NCBI GenBank assembly: GCA_018665625.1 | Contig: JABJCF010000211.1 | Span: 1 to 8,353, forward strand | Length of the DNA: 8,353 bases | Origin: Nitrospina sp. | Lineage (GTDB): Bacteria; Nitrospinota; Nitrospinia; Nitrospinales; VA-1 | Direction: 5' to 3' | Part shown: positions 1-6,012 of the stretch, one piece after another | Layout: each line of letters begins with the position of its first letter | How positions within the stretch are numbered: position 1 is the first letter of the stretch | Program-made: the position numbers and the translations under genes | The notes under the pieces: model-generated | Seen by the model: only the letters and a program-made list of their open reading frames with translations | Told to the model about the DNA's origin: nothing | Databases searched by the model: none

Positions 1-1
1 A

Positions 2-1243
2 ATAACGCAATCTGATTTAAAAAATAAAATCAATGTAGGAGATGTGAGAACTCTGTGCCTCGATGTGGATTGGCAGGAAATAGAAGCTTATCCAAACGAA
101 CCGCCGAAGGTAATAATAACACCGGAGAATCTTGCCTATGTCATTTTTACATCGGGATCAACAGGAAAGCCCAAAGGCATTTTGCTAACACACGGGGGTC
201 TTTCTAATTTGACGCATACTTCAAATAGGTTTTTCCATGTGCATAAGAAAAGTCGTATGCTTCAATTTTCTTCCTTTGGTTTCGATGTCGCTGTTTGGGA
301 AATTTTTATGGCCCTTGCTGCTGGTGCTACATTGTGTCTGGGAACGGGAAAATCTCTTTTCTCCTTGCTGGCATTGCCGAAAACTTTGAGGGAAGAAAAA
401 ATAACCATGGCTCTACTTCCCCCTTCCCTATTGAATGTTATTTCGGCAGATGGGTTGGATTCCCTGGAAACCGTCATTGCAGTTGGGGAGCGATGCACCA
501 ACGAGAATGTGAAAAAATGGGCGCCGGGACGAAAATTTTTTAATGGTTATGGTCCTGCAGAAGGAACGGTAACGGTTTCGGCTTACTTGACGGATGCTGA
601 CGAACCGCAACGTCCTTTGGGTCCTTCCATTGGTCGACCGTTAGAAAACATAGAAATTTATATATTAGATTCTAATTTAAATCCTGTTCCAATTGGTGTG
701 CCTGGAGAAATGTGTCTGGGCGGTGTTTGTATCGCACGTGGTTATTTGAATCAGGAAGAAAAGACCCAAGAAAAATTTGTTACACATCCATTTCATCCAG
801 GAAACCTTATATACCGGACAGGAGACCGAGCCCGTTATTTGCCCGATGGAAATATGGAATTTTTAGGGCGGGTAGATTATCAGGTAAAAATTCGTGGCTA
901 TCGGGTGGAGCCTGGTGAAATCGAGGCGGTGCTAAATGGTTGTGAGGGAGTGCAGGCTTGTACTGTTATGGTAAAAAAACATTCGAACGAACAAATTTAT
1001 CTTGTTGCTTACCTCAGTGCGGTGAAAGAAGCACCCTTTGAAAAGGAAAGCCTGCTGAAAACCCTAAGCCAAAAATTTCCCTCTTATATGATTCCTTCTG
1101 CGTTGGTAGTGCTGGAAAAAATGCCATTGAACGCAAATGGAAAGGTCGATAGATTTTCCTTGCCAGAGCCAGAACCCTCAGATTTTCAGACGTTTTCAGG
1201 GAAAGATTCACCGAATTGGATGGAAAATTTTCTTGGCCGTTAA
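2..1243 (+). CDS. Nonribosomal-peptide-type adenylation domain (5' partial, no carrier domain)
   Basis: This enzyme activates a carboxylic acid, probably an amino acid, as its AMP ester and loads it onto a carrier-protein thiol. The frame is open to the left edge, and codons 2-43 encode typical A-domain sequence (ITQSDL...), so the GTG at 44 is not the true start and the gene is 5' truncated. Counting from that GTG, core motifs run in order: A3 FTSGSTGKPKG (35-45), A4 around FGFDVAVW (78-85), A5 NGYGPAE (167-173, Ala for the usual Thr), A6 GEMCLGGVCIARGYL (221-235), A7 YRTGD (257-261), A8 GRVDYQVKIRGYRVEPGEIE (275-294), A9 FPSYMIP (345-351) and A10 NGKVDR with the catalytic Lys367. Only 29 residues follow A10, so there is no C-terminal carrier domain. 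The gene ends in tandem in-frame stops, TAA TGA. An upstream condensation domain cannot be excluded because the 5' end is missing. The family call is firm; the substrate is unknown. Confidence 0.93.
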   Translation: MTQSDLKNKINVGDVRTLCLDVDWQEIEAYPNEPPKVIITPENLAYVIFTSGSTGKPKGILLTHGGLSNLTHTSNRFFHVHKKSRMLQFSSFGFDVAVWEIFMALAAGATLCLGTGKSLFSLLALPKTLREEKITMALLPPSLLNVISADGLDSLETVIAVGERCTNENVKKWAPGRKFFNGYGPAEGTVTVSAYLTDADEPQRPLGPSIGRPLENIEIYILDSNLNPVPIGVPGEMCLGGVCIARGYLNQEEKTQEKFVTHPFHPGNLIYRTGDRARYLPDGNMEFLGRVDYQVKIRGYRVEPGEIEAVLNGCEGVQACTVMVKKHSNEQIYLVAYLSAVKEAPFEKESLLKTLSQKFPSYMIPSALVVLEKMPLNANGKVDRFSLPEPEPSDFQTFSGKDSPNWMENFLGR

Positions 1244-1271
1244 TGAGGTCCAGAGGTTATGTAACGTATCC

Positions 1272-1303
1272 TTGACACTAAACCATACCGATAATGTTAA
1301 GAT
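1272..1303 (+). promoter_or_regulatory. Putative sigma-70 promoter for the radical SAM gene
   Basis: A perfect TTGACA lies at 1272-1277. TAAGAT at 1298-1303 is preceded by TG one base upstream (TGTTAAGAT), which makes an extended -10. The spacing is 20 nt, longer than the usual 16-18, and the extended -10 may compensate. It sits in the only sizeable gap between the A-domain gene and the radical SAM gene and would give a leader of about 35 nt. Confidence 0.45.
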
Positions 1304-1335
1304 GCCGGCTTAATAAAATTGAATTCTTGTGAATT

Positions 1336-1339
1336 GGAG
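1336..1339 (+). promoter_or_regulatory. Ribosome binding site of the radical SAM gene
   Basis: GGAG lies 5 nt before the ATG at 1345. This supports that start, from which the expected AmrS-type N-terminal Cys-rich region follows within 25 residues. Confidence 0.7.
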
Positions 1340-1344
1340 CATCA

Positions 1345-2802
1345 ATGAGTTTCAAAGGTGAATATCAGATCGCCAATCTTGAGCAAAGGTTGCCGAATAA
1401 TGAGGTTCGCTGCAATCTTTCCCCTCGCAATTGCAAAATGAAGGAAGGGCAATTGGGATTTTGTGGCGTTAGGGGCAACCGGGATGGAAGGTTGGTCACT
1501 TACACTTTTGGAAAAGGGGTTCACCTTACAGAAGAATTGATTGAGACAGAGGCCATCTACCATTTTGCTCCCGGTGCGAAAATACTTTCTCTGGGAAATA
1601 TTGGTTGCAACTTAAATTGCCAGTATTGCCAGAATTGGAAAACCTCACAGGCCAAGTTTGTTGAAGATAAAGATGTCCACTCCTTTACCCCCGAATCTAT
1701 TATAGAAACCGCTTTGCGGCATAATATCCGCGTCCTCTCCTGGACTTACAACGACCCGGTGGTCTGGCACGAGTTTGTAATCGCGACAGCTAAACTTGCG
1801 AAGAAGGCGGGGATATACAATTTATATAAATCGGCTTGCTTTATTACTGAAGAAGCGTTGGACGAGTTGTTGCCGCATATAGATATTTTTTCTGTATCCA
1901 TTAAAGCCATCGATGAAGCATATTATCGCAAACTCACTACAGGTTGGTTGCAACCGGTTTTGGATGCGACCAAAAAAATCTATAAAGCAGGCAAGCATTT
2001 AGAAGTCAGCAATCTGATGATCACTGATGTCAGTGATAATGAACAATCCGCAAGAAACATGGCAGGTTGGGTATTGGAAAATTTAGGGCCAGAGATCCCT
2101 TTGCATTTTGTCCGGTTTCATCCTGAATACCGAATGCGCGATACCGTTCGAACTCCGATTGACCGTTTAGAAAGAGCGCAGGTCATCGCCAAAGAAATGG
2201 GACTGCAACATGTCTATCTTGGCAATGTTGCCAATACAGATGCCACCAGTTCCTTTTGTAATTTTTGCGGCAGTAAACTGGTGCATCGTTTTGGGCTGGC
2301 AGCGCATCTGGAATCATTGAAACAAGATTCTAGCTGTGGCAATTGTGGTAAAGCAGTTCACTTCAATGCTCTCGATTTGCAGGACTCACTAGAAAATTCT
2401 GAAACAACTTTGCCAGACAATGAACTTGTCCGTCACACTTATGAGTGGCGAGGAGATATCACTTCCATCCATGTTCAGGCGAAGAATCCGACAAATAAAG
2501 CGACAAGCATCTATTACCGGAAACAAAGTGATGCCTCAGAACTTTGGAAAGAGATTCCGCTAGCTGCCGAAGAGAGCTTTCGTTTTATACTGGCTAAACC
2601 CAATGCAGAAGAAAGCGGATTGGAAATTGCTCTACCGGATTTCATAGTTTCAAATTTGTTCGAAGTTTTCGACCGCGCACATTTCCCCACCATTTCAATA
2701 GAAGAGGGTGTGTCAGAAAATGATAGGACCGCGTTGCCAAAATTTGAAGGAAAACAAATTCCTGAAAAACTAAAACTTTCTCTGGCGGAGCCGAACCCAT
2801 AG
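1345..2802 (+). CDS. AmmeMemoRadiSam/AmrS-like radical SAM enzyme with C-terminal extension
   Basis: This 485-residue protein is expected to be a cytoplasmic iron-sulfur enzyme that cleaves S-adenosylmethionine to start radical chemistry; the substrate is unknown. The radical SAM cluster motif CX3CX2C is Cys88, Cys92 and Cys95 (GCNLNCQYCQNW). The N-terminal region at 23-40 matches the AmrS cysteine-rich start, C-x2-C-x3-C-x9-C, but the second Cys is Ser26 (CNLSPRNC). Family-typical stretches include SWTYNDP (132-138), HFVRFHPEYRMRD (254-266) and VYLGNV (290-295). A zinc-ribbon-like pair follows: CNFC (305-308) and CGNC (331-334). Most relatives end near there, at roughly 330-370 residues. This one continues for about 145 residues that I do not recognise, mixed in composition and without membrane segments. 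The usual partner genes AMMECR1 and MEMO are not in the window. Its stop overlaps the likely start of the PLP enzyme gene, so the two are probably co-translated. Confidence 0.85.
   Translation: MSFKGEYQIANLEQRLPNNEVRCNLSPRNCKMKEGQLGFCGVRGNRDGRLVTYTFGKGVHLTEELIETEAIYHFAPGAKILSLGNIGCNLNCQYCQNWKTSQAKFVEDKDVHSFTPESIIETALRHNIRVLSWTYNDPVVWHEFVIATAKLAKKAGIYNLYKSACFITEEALDELLPHIDIFSVSIKAIDEAYYRKLTTGWLQPVLDATKKIYKAGKHLEVSNLMITDVSDNEQSARNMAGWVLENLGPEIPLHFVRFHPEYRMRDTVRTPIDRLERAQVIAKEMGLQHVYLGNVANTDATSSFCNFCGSKLVHRFGLAAHLESLKQDSSCGNCGKAVHFNALDLQDSLENSETTLPDNELVRHTYEWRGDITSIHVQAKNPTNKATSIYYRKQSDASELWKEIPLAAEESFRFILAKPNAEESGLEIALPDFIVSNLFEVFDRAHFPTISIEEGVSENDRTALPKFEGKQIPEKLKLSLAEPNP
2787..2790 (+). promoter_or_regulatory. 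Ribosome binding site supporting an ATA start
   Basis: GGAG, within GGCGGAG, lies 8 nt before ATA at 2799, inside the end of the radical SAM gene. No comparable site precedes the only standard start codon in this frame, TTG at 2838. The site therefore favours initiation at the ATA. Confidence 0.45.
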
Positions 2803-3917
2803 AAGACGGAAACAAATTCGATCCCATCACTCGGGCTTTGCATATTCGTGAAGACGATGCCGGCGCCCACCCAGCGGTCACCCCTGTTTACCAAACCAGT
2901 GCATTCGAAGCCGACTCGCCCTATTTTTATAGTCGAAAAAATAATCCAAATGTAGCGGAACTGGAAAAGGTGCTGCAAACATTGGAAAACGCTGAGTATG
3001 CGGTGGCAGTAACCTGCGGTATGTCGGCCATATTTATGAGCCTGGAAATTTTACGTTCTGGCGACACGTTGGTAGTGAATCCATTTATTTATGGGTGCAG
3101 TTATAAACTATTGCAGCGTATTAGCGAACGACGAGGTTTCAAACTGGTCGATCTGGATTTTTCGGAAGAATCAAATATCGATAAAATACCCGCTGATACA
3201 AAAATGATATTTTTCGAAACTCCAACAAATCCGTTTCTAAAAACTGTTGATATCGAAAAAGTTTCAAAGCATGTTAAAAGCAACAACCCAGGCACGGTAG
3301 TTGTGGTCGACAATACCTGGGCAACGCCTTTATTCCAGCATCCCTTGGAATTAGGTGCAGATGTTTCATTGCATAGTGGAACCAAATATTTTTCTGGTCA
3401 CAGTGACGTGATGAATGGAGTTCTTATGACCAACCGGAAAGATCTGGCTGAAGAGTTTCGAGAAACACGGTTTTATGGTGGAATGCTTCTTTCCCCAGAA
3501 AATGCATGGCTCACCCGTCGTAGCTTGCAGACTCTGGACATTAGACTGAAACAGCAGCAAAGCGTCTGCGCCGAGATAAGGGACTTTTTAAATCAGCAAC
3601 CGCAGGTAGAAAAAGTCTACTATCCGAAAATAGATGGGAAACAATTAAAAGGATATGCTGGTATTTTATTTTTTGAGCTCAAAGACCCGGACGGGTATAT
3701 AAAGTTCAGGGATGAGTTGGAAATTTTTAAAACGGGAACCGGTATGGCCTGTGTGACATCCATGATAGCGCAGCCCTGGTCGGGCAGTCATGCTTCTATG
3801 ACGGATGAAGAAAAACGGCAAATCAATATTGGTGAAAACCTGGTGCGATTGTCCTTTGGTCTGGAAAACCCCGAAGACCTGAAAAACGATCTTCTAAGCG
3901 CCTTTAAGATTTTATAA
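2799..3917 (+). CDS. PLP-dependent enzyme of the Cys/Met metabolism (trans-sulfuration) family
   Basis: Members are cytoplasmic PLP enzymes that carry out beta- or gamma-elimination or replacement on amino acids such as cystathionine, homocysteine or acylated homoserine. Counting from the TTG at 2838, the key motifs are: YSRKNNPN (31-38, Arg for the PLP phosphate), CGMSAI (60-65), PFIYGCSY (82-89, stacking Tyr), VVDNTWATP (156-164, Asp for the pyridine nitrogen) and SGTKYFSGHSD (180-190) with the Schiff-base Lys183. The C-terminal part has SMIAQPW and LVRLSFGLENPEDL. Homology extends upstream of that TTG (FDPITRALHIRED). The frame stays open back to 2766 without ATG, GTG or TTG, so I place the start at ATA 2799, giving 372 residues and Lys196. 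ATA and the previous TAG share bases. The Cys after Tyr-Gly matches the position of the active-site Cys of methionine gamma-lyase, a hint only. The exact reaction is open; beside an A domain it may supply an unusual amino acid. Confidence 0.85.
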   Translation: MEDGNKFDPITRALHIREDDAGAHPAVTPVYQTSAFEADSPYFYSRKNNPNVAELEKVLQTLENAEYAVAVTCGMSAIFMSLEILRSGDTLVVNPFIYGCSYKLLQRISERRGFKLVDLDFSEESNIDKIPADTKMIFFETPTNPFLKTVDIEKVSKHVKSNNPGTVVVVDNTWATPLFQHPLELGADVSLHSGTKYFSGHSDVMNGVLMTNRKDLAEEFRETRFYGGMLLSPENAWLTRRSLQTLDIRLKQQQSVCAEIRDFLNQQPQVEKVYYPKIDGKQLKGYAGILFFELKDPDGYIKFRDELEIFKTGTGMACVTSMIAQPWSGSHASMTDEEKRQINIGENLVRLSFGLENPEDLKNDLLSAFKIL

Positions 3918-3919
3918 GA

Positions 3920-3946
3920 TTGATAGTCAGCCTGTTTTACTATAAT
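3920..3946 (+). promoter_or_regulatory. Putative promoter at the carrier protein gene
   Basis: TTGATA (3920-3925, 5 of 6 consensus bases) and a perfect TATAAT (3941-3946) are separated by 15 nt, slightly short. Transcription would begin around 3952-3955, essentially at the ATG at 3955. No Shine-Dalgarno sequence is visible before that ATG, which fits a leaderless or nearly leaderless message. The carrier and membrane acyltransferase genes could be transcribed from here separately from the upstream pair. Confidence 0.45.
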
Positions 3947-3954
3947 GCCATCCT

Positions 3955-4215
3955 ATGGAAAAGTTCGACAAAGAAAAGATTACTTCTGATTTAAAACACT
4001 TTTTTCAAACAGAGTTTCCGGCCCCTGATGTTGAGCTTACCGAAACCTCCGATCTGCCTTCCCTATTCATCATAGATTCCCTTCGTGTCTTAACAACAGT
4101 TCTTCACCTGGAGCAACACTTTGGTATTTCTCTGGTTGAGTCAGATGTCAGCGCAGAAATTTTTCAGAATCTGGATAGCCTTTCGAATTTCGTGCTAACC
4201 AAACTGCAAGCCTGA
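3955..4215 (+). CDS. Free-standing acyl/peptidyl carrier protein
   Basis: This 86-residue protein has the size and helix pattern of a discrete carrier protein. The phosphopantetheine attachment motif is IIDSLRVL, with Ser42 as the modified residue at the start of helix 2. The following LEQHFGISL and the FQNLDSLSNFV stretch resemble stand-alone carriers found with AMP-ligases and membrane acyltransferases. It would hold an activated acyl or aminoacyl group as a thioester in the cytoplasm. The natural loading partner here is the A domain at 2-1243, which lacks a carrier of its own; this is inferred from gene context. The next gene starts 2 nt after its stop, which implies translational coupling and a shared function with the membrane enzyme. 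The ATG at 3955 is preferred although it has no visible ribosome site. No phosphopantetheinyl transferase gene lies in the window. Confidence 0.88.
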   Translation: MEKFDKEKITSDLKHFFQTEFPAPDVELTETSDLPSLFIIDSLRVLTTVLHLEQHFGISLVESDVSAEIFQNLDSLSNFVLTKLQA

Positions 4216-4217
4216 CC

Positions 4218-5939
4218 ATGTCTTTTTTAGGCAATAGTCCTTTAACTCCAGAACAGCAGCAGGAAAATGACACACCCGTAAAGTGGAATGTGATTTTGGC
4301 GGTTCTTGGAACTTTATTGGTCTACGCCTACCTTTTTACCCATATAGCAGATTGGGCCAATCTTCCGCTTCCACAAGATCTCGCAGAAAAAATAGGCATC
4401 GAGACTGAAGACATTTTTGATAGTGATCATAATGTTGATAGCGAAATGTTCATCTCTTCTACGGATGAATTTAGTAATGATGATGAGCGTTTGATCCTTT
4501 TTGCCATCGTCGCTGTTGCTTTTTTATGCTCTTATTTTCTTCCCATGCGTTTCAAAAAAGCTTCGCTTTTCATTTCGTTTCTAATAGGCATGGGAGTTTT
4601 ATATGGATTGCGTACTACCACCTGTTTACTTTTGGCGCATTGGTTGGTGTATCTGGTTTTACATATTCCCAAAGCTGCACAAAAATTCGCGTTTGGGTTT
4701 CTGGCAGGGGTATTGGCCTGTATTGCATTTGCAGAACCGGGAGATTCCTGGTTCAAAAACGCGTCCCTCATTTCGGCCTGGGGAATGGCATTTTGCCTGT
4801 TTTTCAATTTACTGATCTGGCCAGTCATGTTGCGCTTTGCAGTTTGCGCAAAAGTATTAAGAACTTTAGTTATACAGTCGGCGCTAATAACAGTTTTTAT
4901 AGGTGCAATTTGGGAAGGGTTTCAGGGAGAAGTTTGGACTCTCCCTTTAGGTGTCTTACTGTTCTTTTGGCATTGGGAACGGTTGATGATGTACCACGTC
5001 GATTATAAAAGCGGTCGCATGCCGAAAGAGGTATCGCCTATCTCCTATCTTTCGGTTTTCTTAACTCCTGCGTCCCTTCCTAACTGGAAATGGGGGGTTA
5101 CACTTGGGCAGGGTTACACTTATCTTGAAAATAATTTTTATTGTGTCGATAAAAACCGTCTGGCGATTGAAGGATTAAAGATTTGGGGCATCGCTCTACT
5201 TTATCTTGTATTTAATGATGTGATTCGATACGGATTGGTCAACCTATTTCAGTCTTATGGGATAGAAGTTTATAACGCCCGCATTACAAAAATGGTTTCG
5301 CATTATGTTTCGGGGGATGAGGTGACCACCTCATCGGTATTGGCGACCACGGTTTTAGACCAGATACGCTGGATGATGTTGTGGGGAGGGTCGGTACATT
5401 TTAAAACAGGAATATGGCGAGTCTGCGGTTATCAAATGGACCCTTATTTTAATAAACCCTGGATGTCCACCAACCTGGTTACTTTCTGGGTGCGCTTTAC
5501 TTTTCACTATCGCGAATTTTTGGTCCGATGTTTTTATTACCCGACGTTTTTTAAATATTTCAAAAATAATTTTGTTCTTCGAATAACTCTTGCAACTTTT
5601 GCCGCAGTTACGATAGGTAATCTCGTATGGGGCCATATGACGGAAGGCATGTTTTACCACGGCATGTATTACAGCAATTTTGCGGAGGTTTTAAAGACCT
5701 GGCCCTATTTTATTTTGCTGACACTGGGAATTACGGTAACGGAATTATATTTGTTCTGGAGAAAACCCAAACGAAAACCCTGGACGTTGGATCGCTACTG
5801 GGCCACAGACTTCTTCGCCATGTATTGCACTATCCAGTTTTATTGCATCATTCATGTGTTTGCCAAACCCAGTTCAGGAGCCACCCTGACCGATTGCGCT
5901 AAATTATTTTTAATCGGATTTGGCATACATCTCGATTGA
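4218..5939 (+). CDS. MBOAT-like polytopic membrane acyltransferase
   Basis: This 573-residue integral membrane protein has about ten hydrophobic segments, the clearest at about 24-42, 91-110, 115-131, 133-150, 157-172, 185-208, 214-232, 240-252, 321-343, 455-471, 494-514 and 530-548. MBOAT-like stretches are ERLMMYHVDYKSGRMP (254-269), followed by a Pro-rich SYLSVFLTPASLP loop, and then GYQMDPYFNKPWMSTNLVTF (404-423) running into FWVRFTFHYREFLVRCFYYP (423-442). These resemble the FNRP...FWRRWH..L..W region of AlgI/DltB-type enzymes. Candidate catalytic histidines are His430, His473 and His481 (WGHMTEGMFYHG). Such enzymes transfer an acyl or aminoacyl group from a carrier to an acceptor at or across the membrane. 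The first hydrophobic segment is followed by a strongly acidic loop (52-90). The gene is 2 nt downstream of the carrier gene, the likely donor. The family call rests on pattern resemblance and the acceptor is unknown. A divergent membrane protein of another family is the alternative. Confidence 0.7.
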   Translation: MSFLGNSPLTPEQQQENDTPVKWNVILAVLGTLLVYAYLFTHIADWANLPLPQDLAEKIGIETEDIFDSDHNVDSEMFISSTDEFSNDDERLILFAIVAVAFLCSYFLPMRFKKASLFISFLIGMGVLYGLRTTTCLLLAHWLVYLVLHIPKAAQKFAFGFLAGVLACIAFAEPGDSWFKNASLISAWGMAFCLFFNLLIWPVMLRFAVCAKVLRTLVIQSALITVFIGAIWEGFQGEVWTLPLGVLLFFWHWERLMMYHVDYKSGRMPKEVSPISYLSVFLTPASLPNWKWGVTLGQGYTYLENNFYCVDKNRLAIEGLKIWGIALLYLVFNDVIRYGLVNLFQSYGIEVYNARITKMVSHYVSGDEVTTSSVLATTVLDQIRWMMLWGGSVHFKTGIWRVCGYQMDPYFNKPWMSTNLVTFWVRFTFHYREFLVRCFYYPTFFKYFKNNFVLRITLATFAAVTIGNLVWGHMTEGMFYHGMYYSNFAEVLKTWPYFILLTLGITVTELYLFWRKPKRKPWTLDRYWATDFFAMYCTIQFYCIIHVFAKPSSGATLTDCAKLFLIGFGIHLD

Positions 5940-5960
5940 TACCTTCCTTATAAAATCGAG
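5931..5960 (+). terminator. Weak inverted repeat at the end of the membrane acyltransferase gene
   Basis: CTCGATT (5931-5937) and AATCGAG (5954-5960) are perfect 7-bp arms around a 16-nt loop. The left arm overlaps the stop codon. The sequence after it (AATTGTTTGTG) is only loosely T-rich and the loop is large, so as an intrinsic terminator it would be weak. It may simply be chance. Confidence 0.22.
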
Positions 5961-6012
5961 AATTGTTTGTGTTAACCTGAGTTCTATCAATTAATATTTA
6001 GCAGGTTTATAA

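Noticed and set aside
44..46. GTG at 44 as the start of the adenylation gene
   Set aside because: The frame is open to the left edge and encodes conserved A-domain sequence before the GTG, which also lacks a suitable ribosome site.
1244..1344. Missing carrier domain of the A-domain gene lost through a frameshift
   Set aside because: The 100 nt after the tandem stops contain promoter-like sequence and no LGGxS-type carrier motif in any frame. The next gene is unrelated, so the A-domain gene really ends there.
2514..2978. 154-codon open frame on the minus strand across the radical SAM/PLP gene junction
   Set aside because: It is antisense to two genes with clear family motifs, and its product shows no recognisable domain. 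It is a shadow frame.
3906..3921. Direct repeat AAGATT at the end of the PLP enzyme gene
   Set aside because: The two six-base copies in AT-rich sequence are too short to be meaningful, and there is no associated mobile element.
4526..5008. 160-codon open frame on the + strand inside the membrane acyltransferase gene
   Set aside because: It lies wholly within the membrane protein gene in another frame, with no ribosome site or recognisable motif.
5963..5990. TTGTTT and TATCAA, 16 nt apart, as a promoter for the YyaL-like gene
   Set aside because: They match consensus at only 3 of 6 and 4 of 6 bases in AT-rich sequence, so this is not distinguishable from chance.
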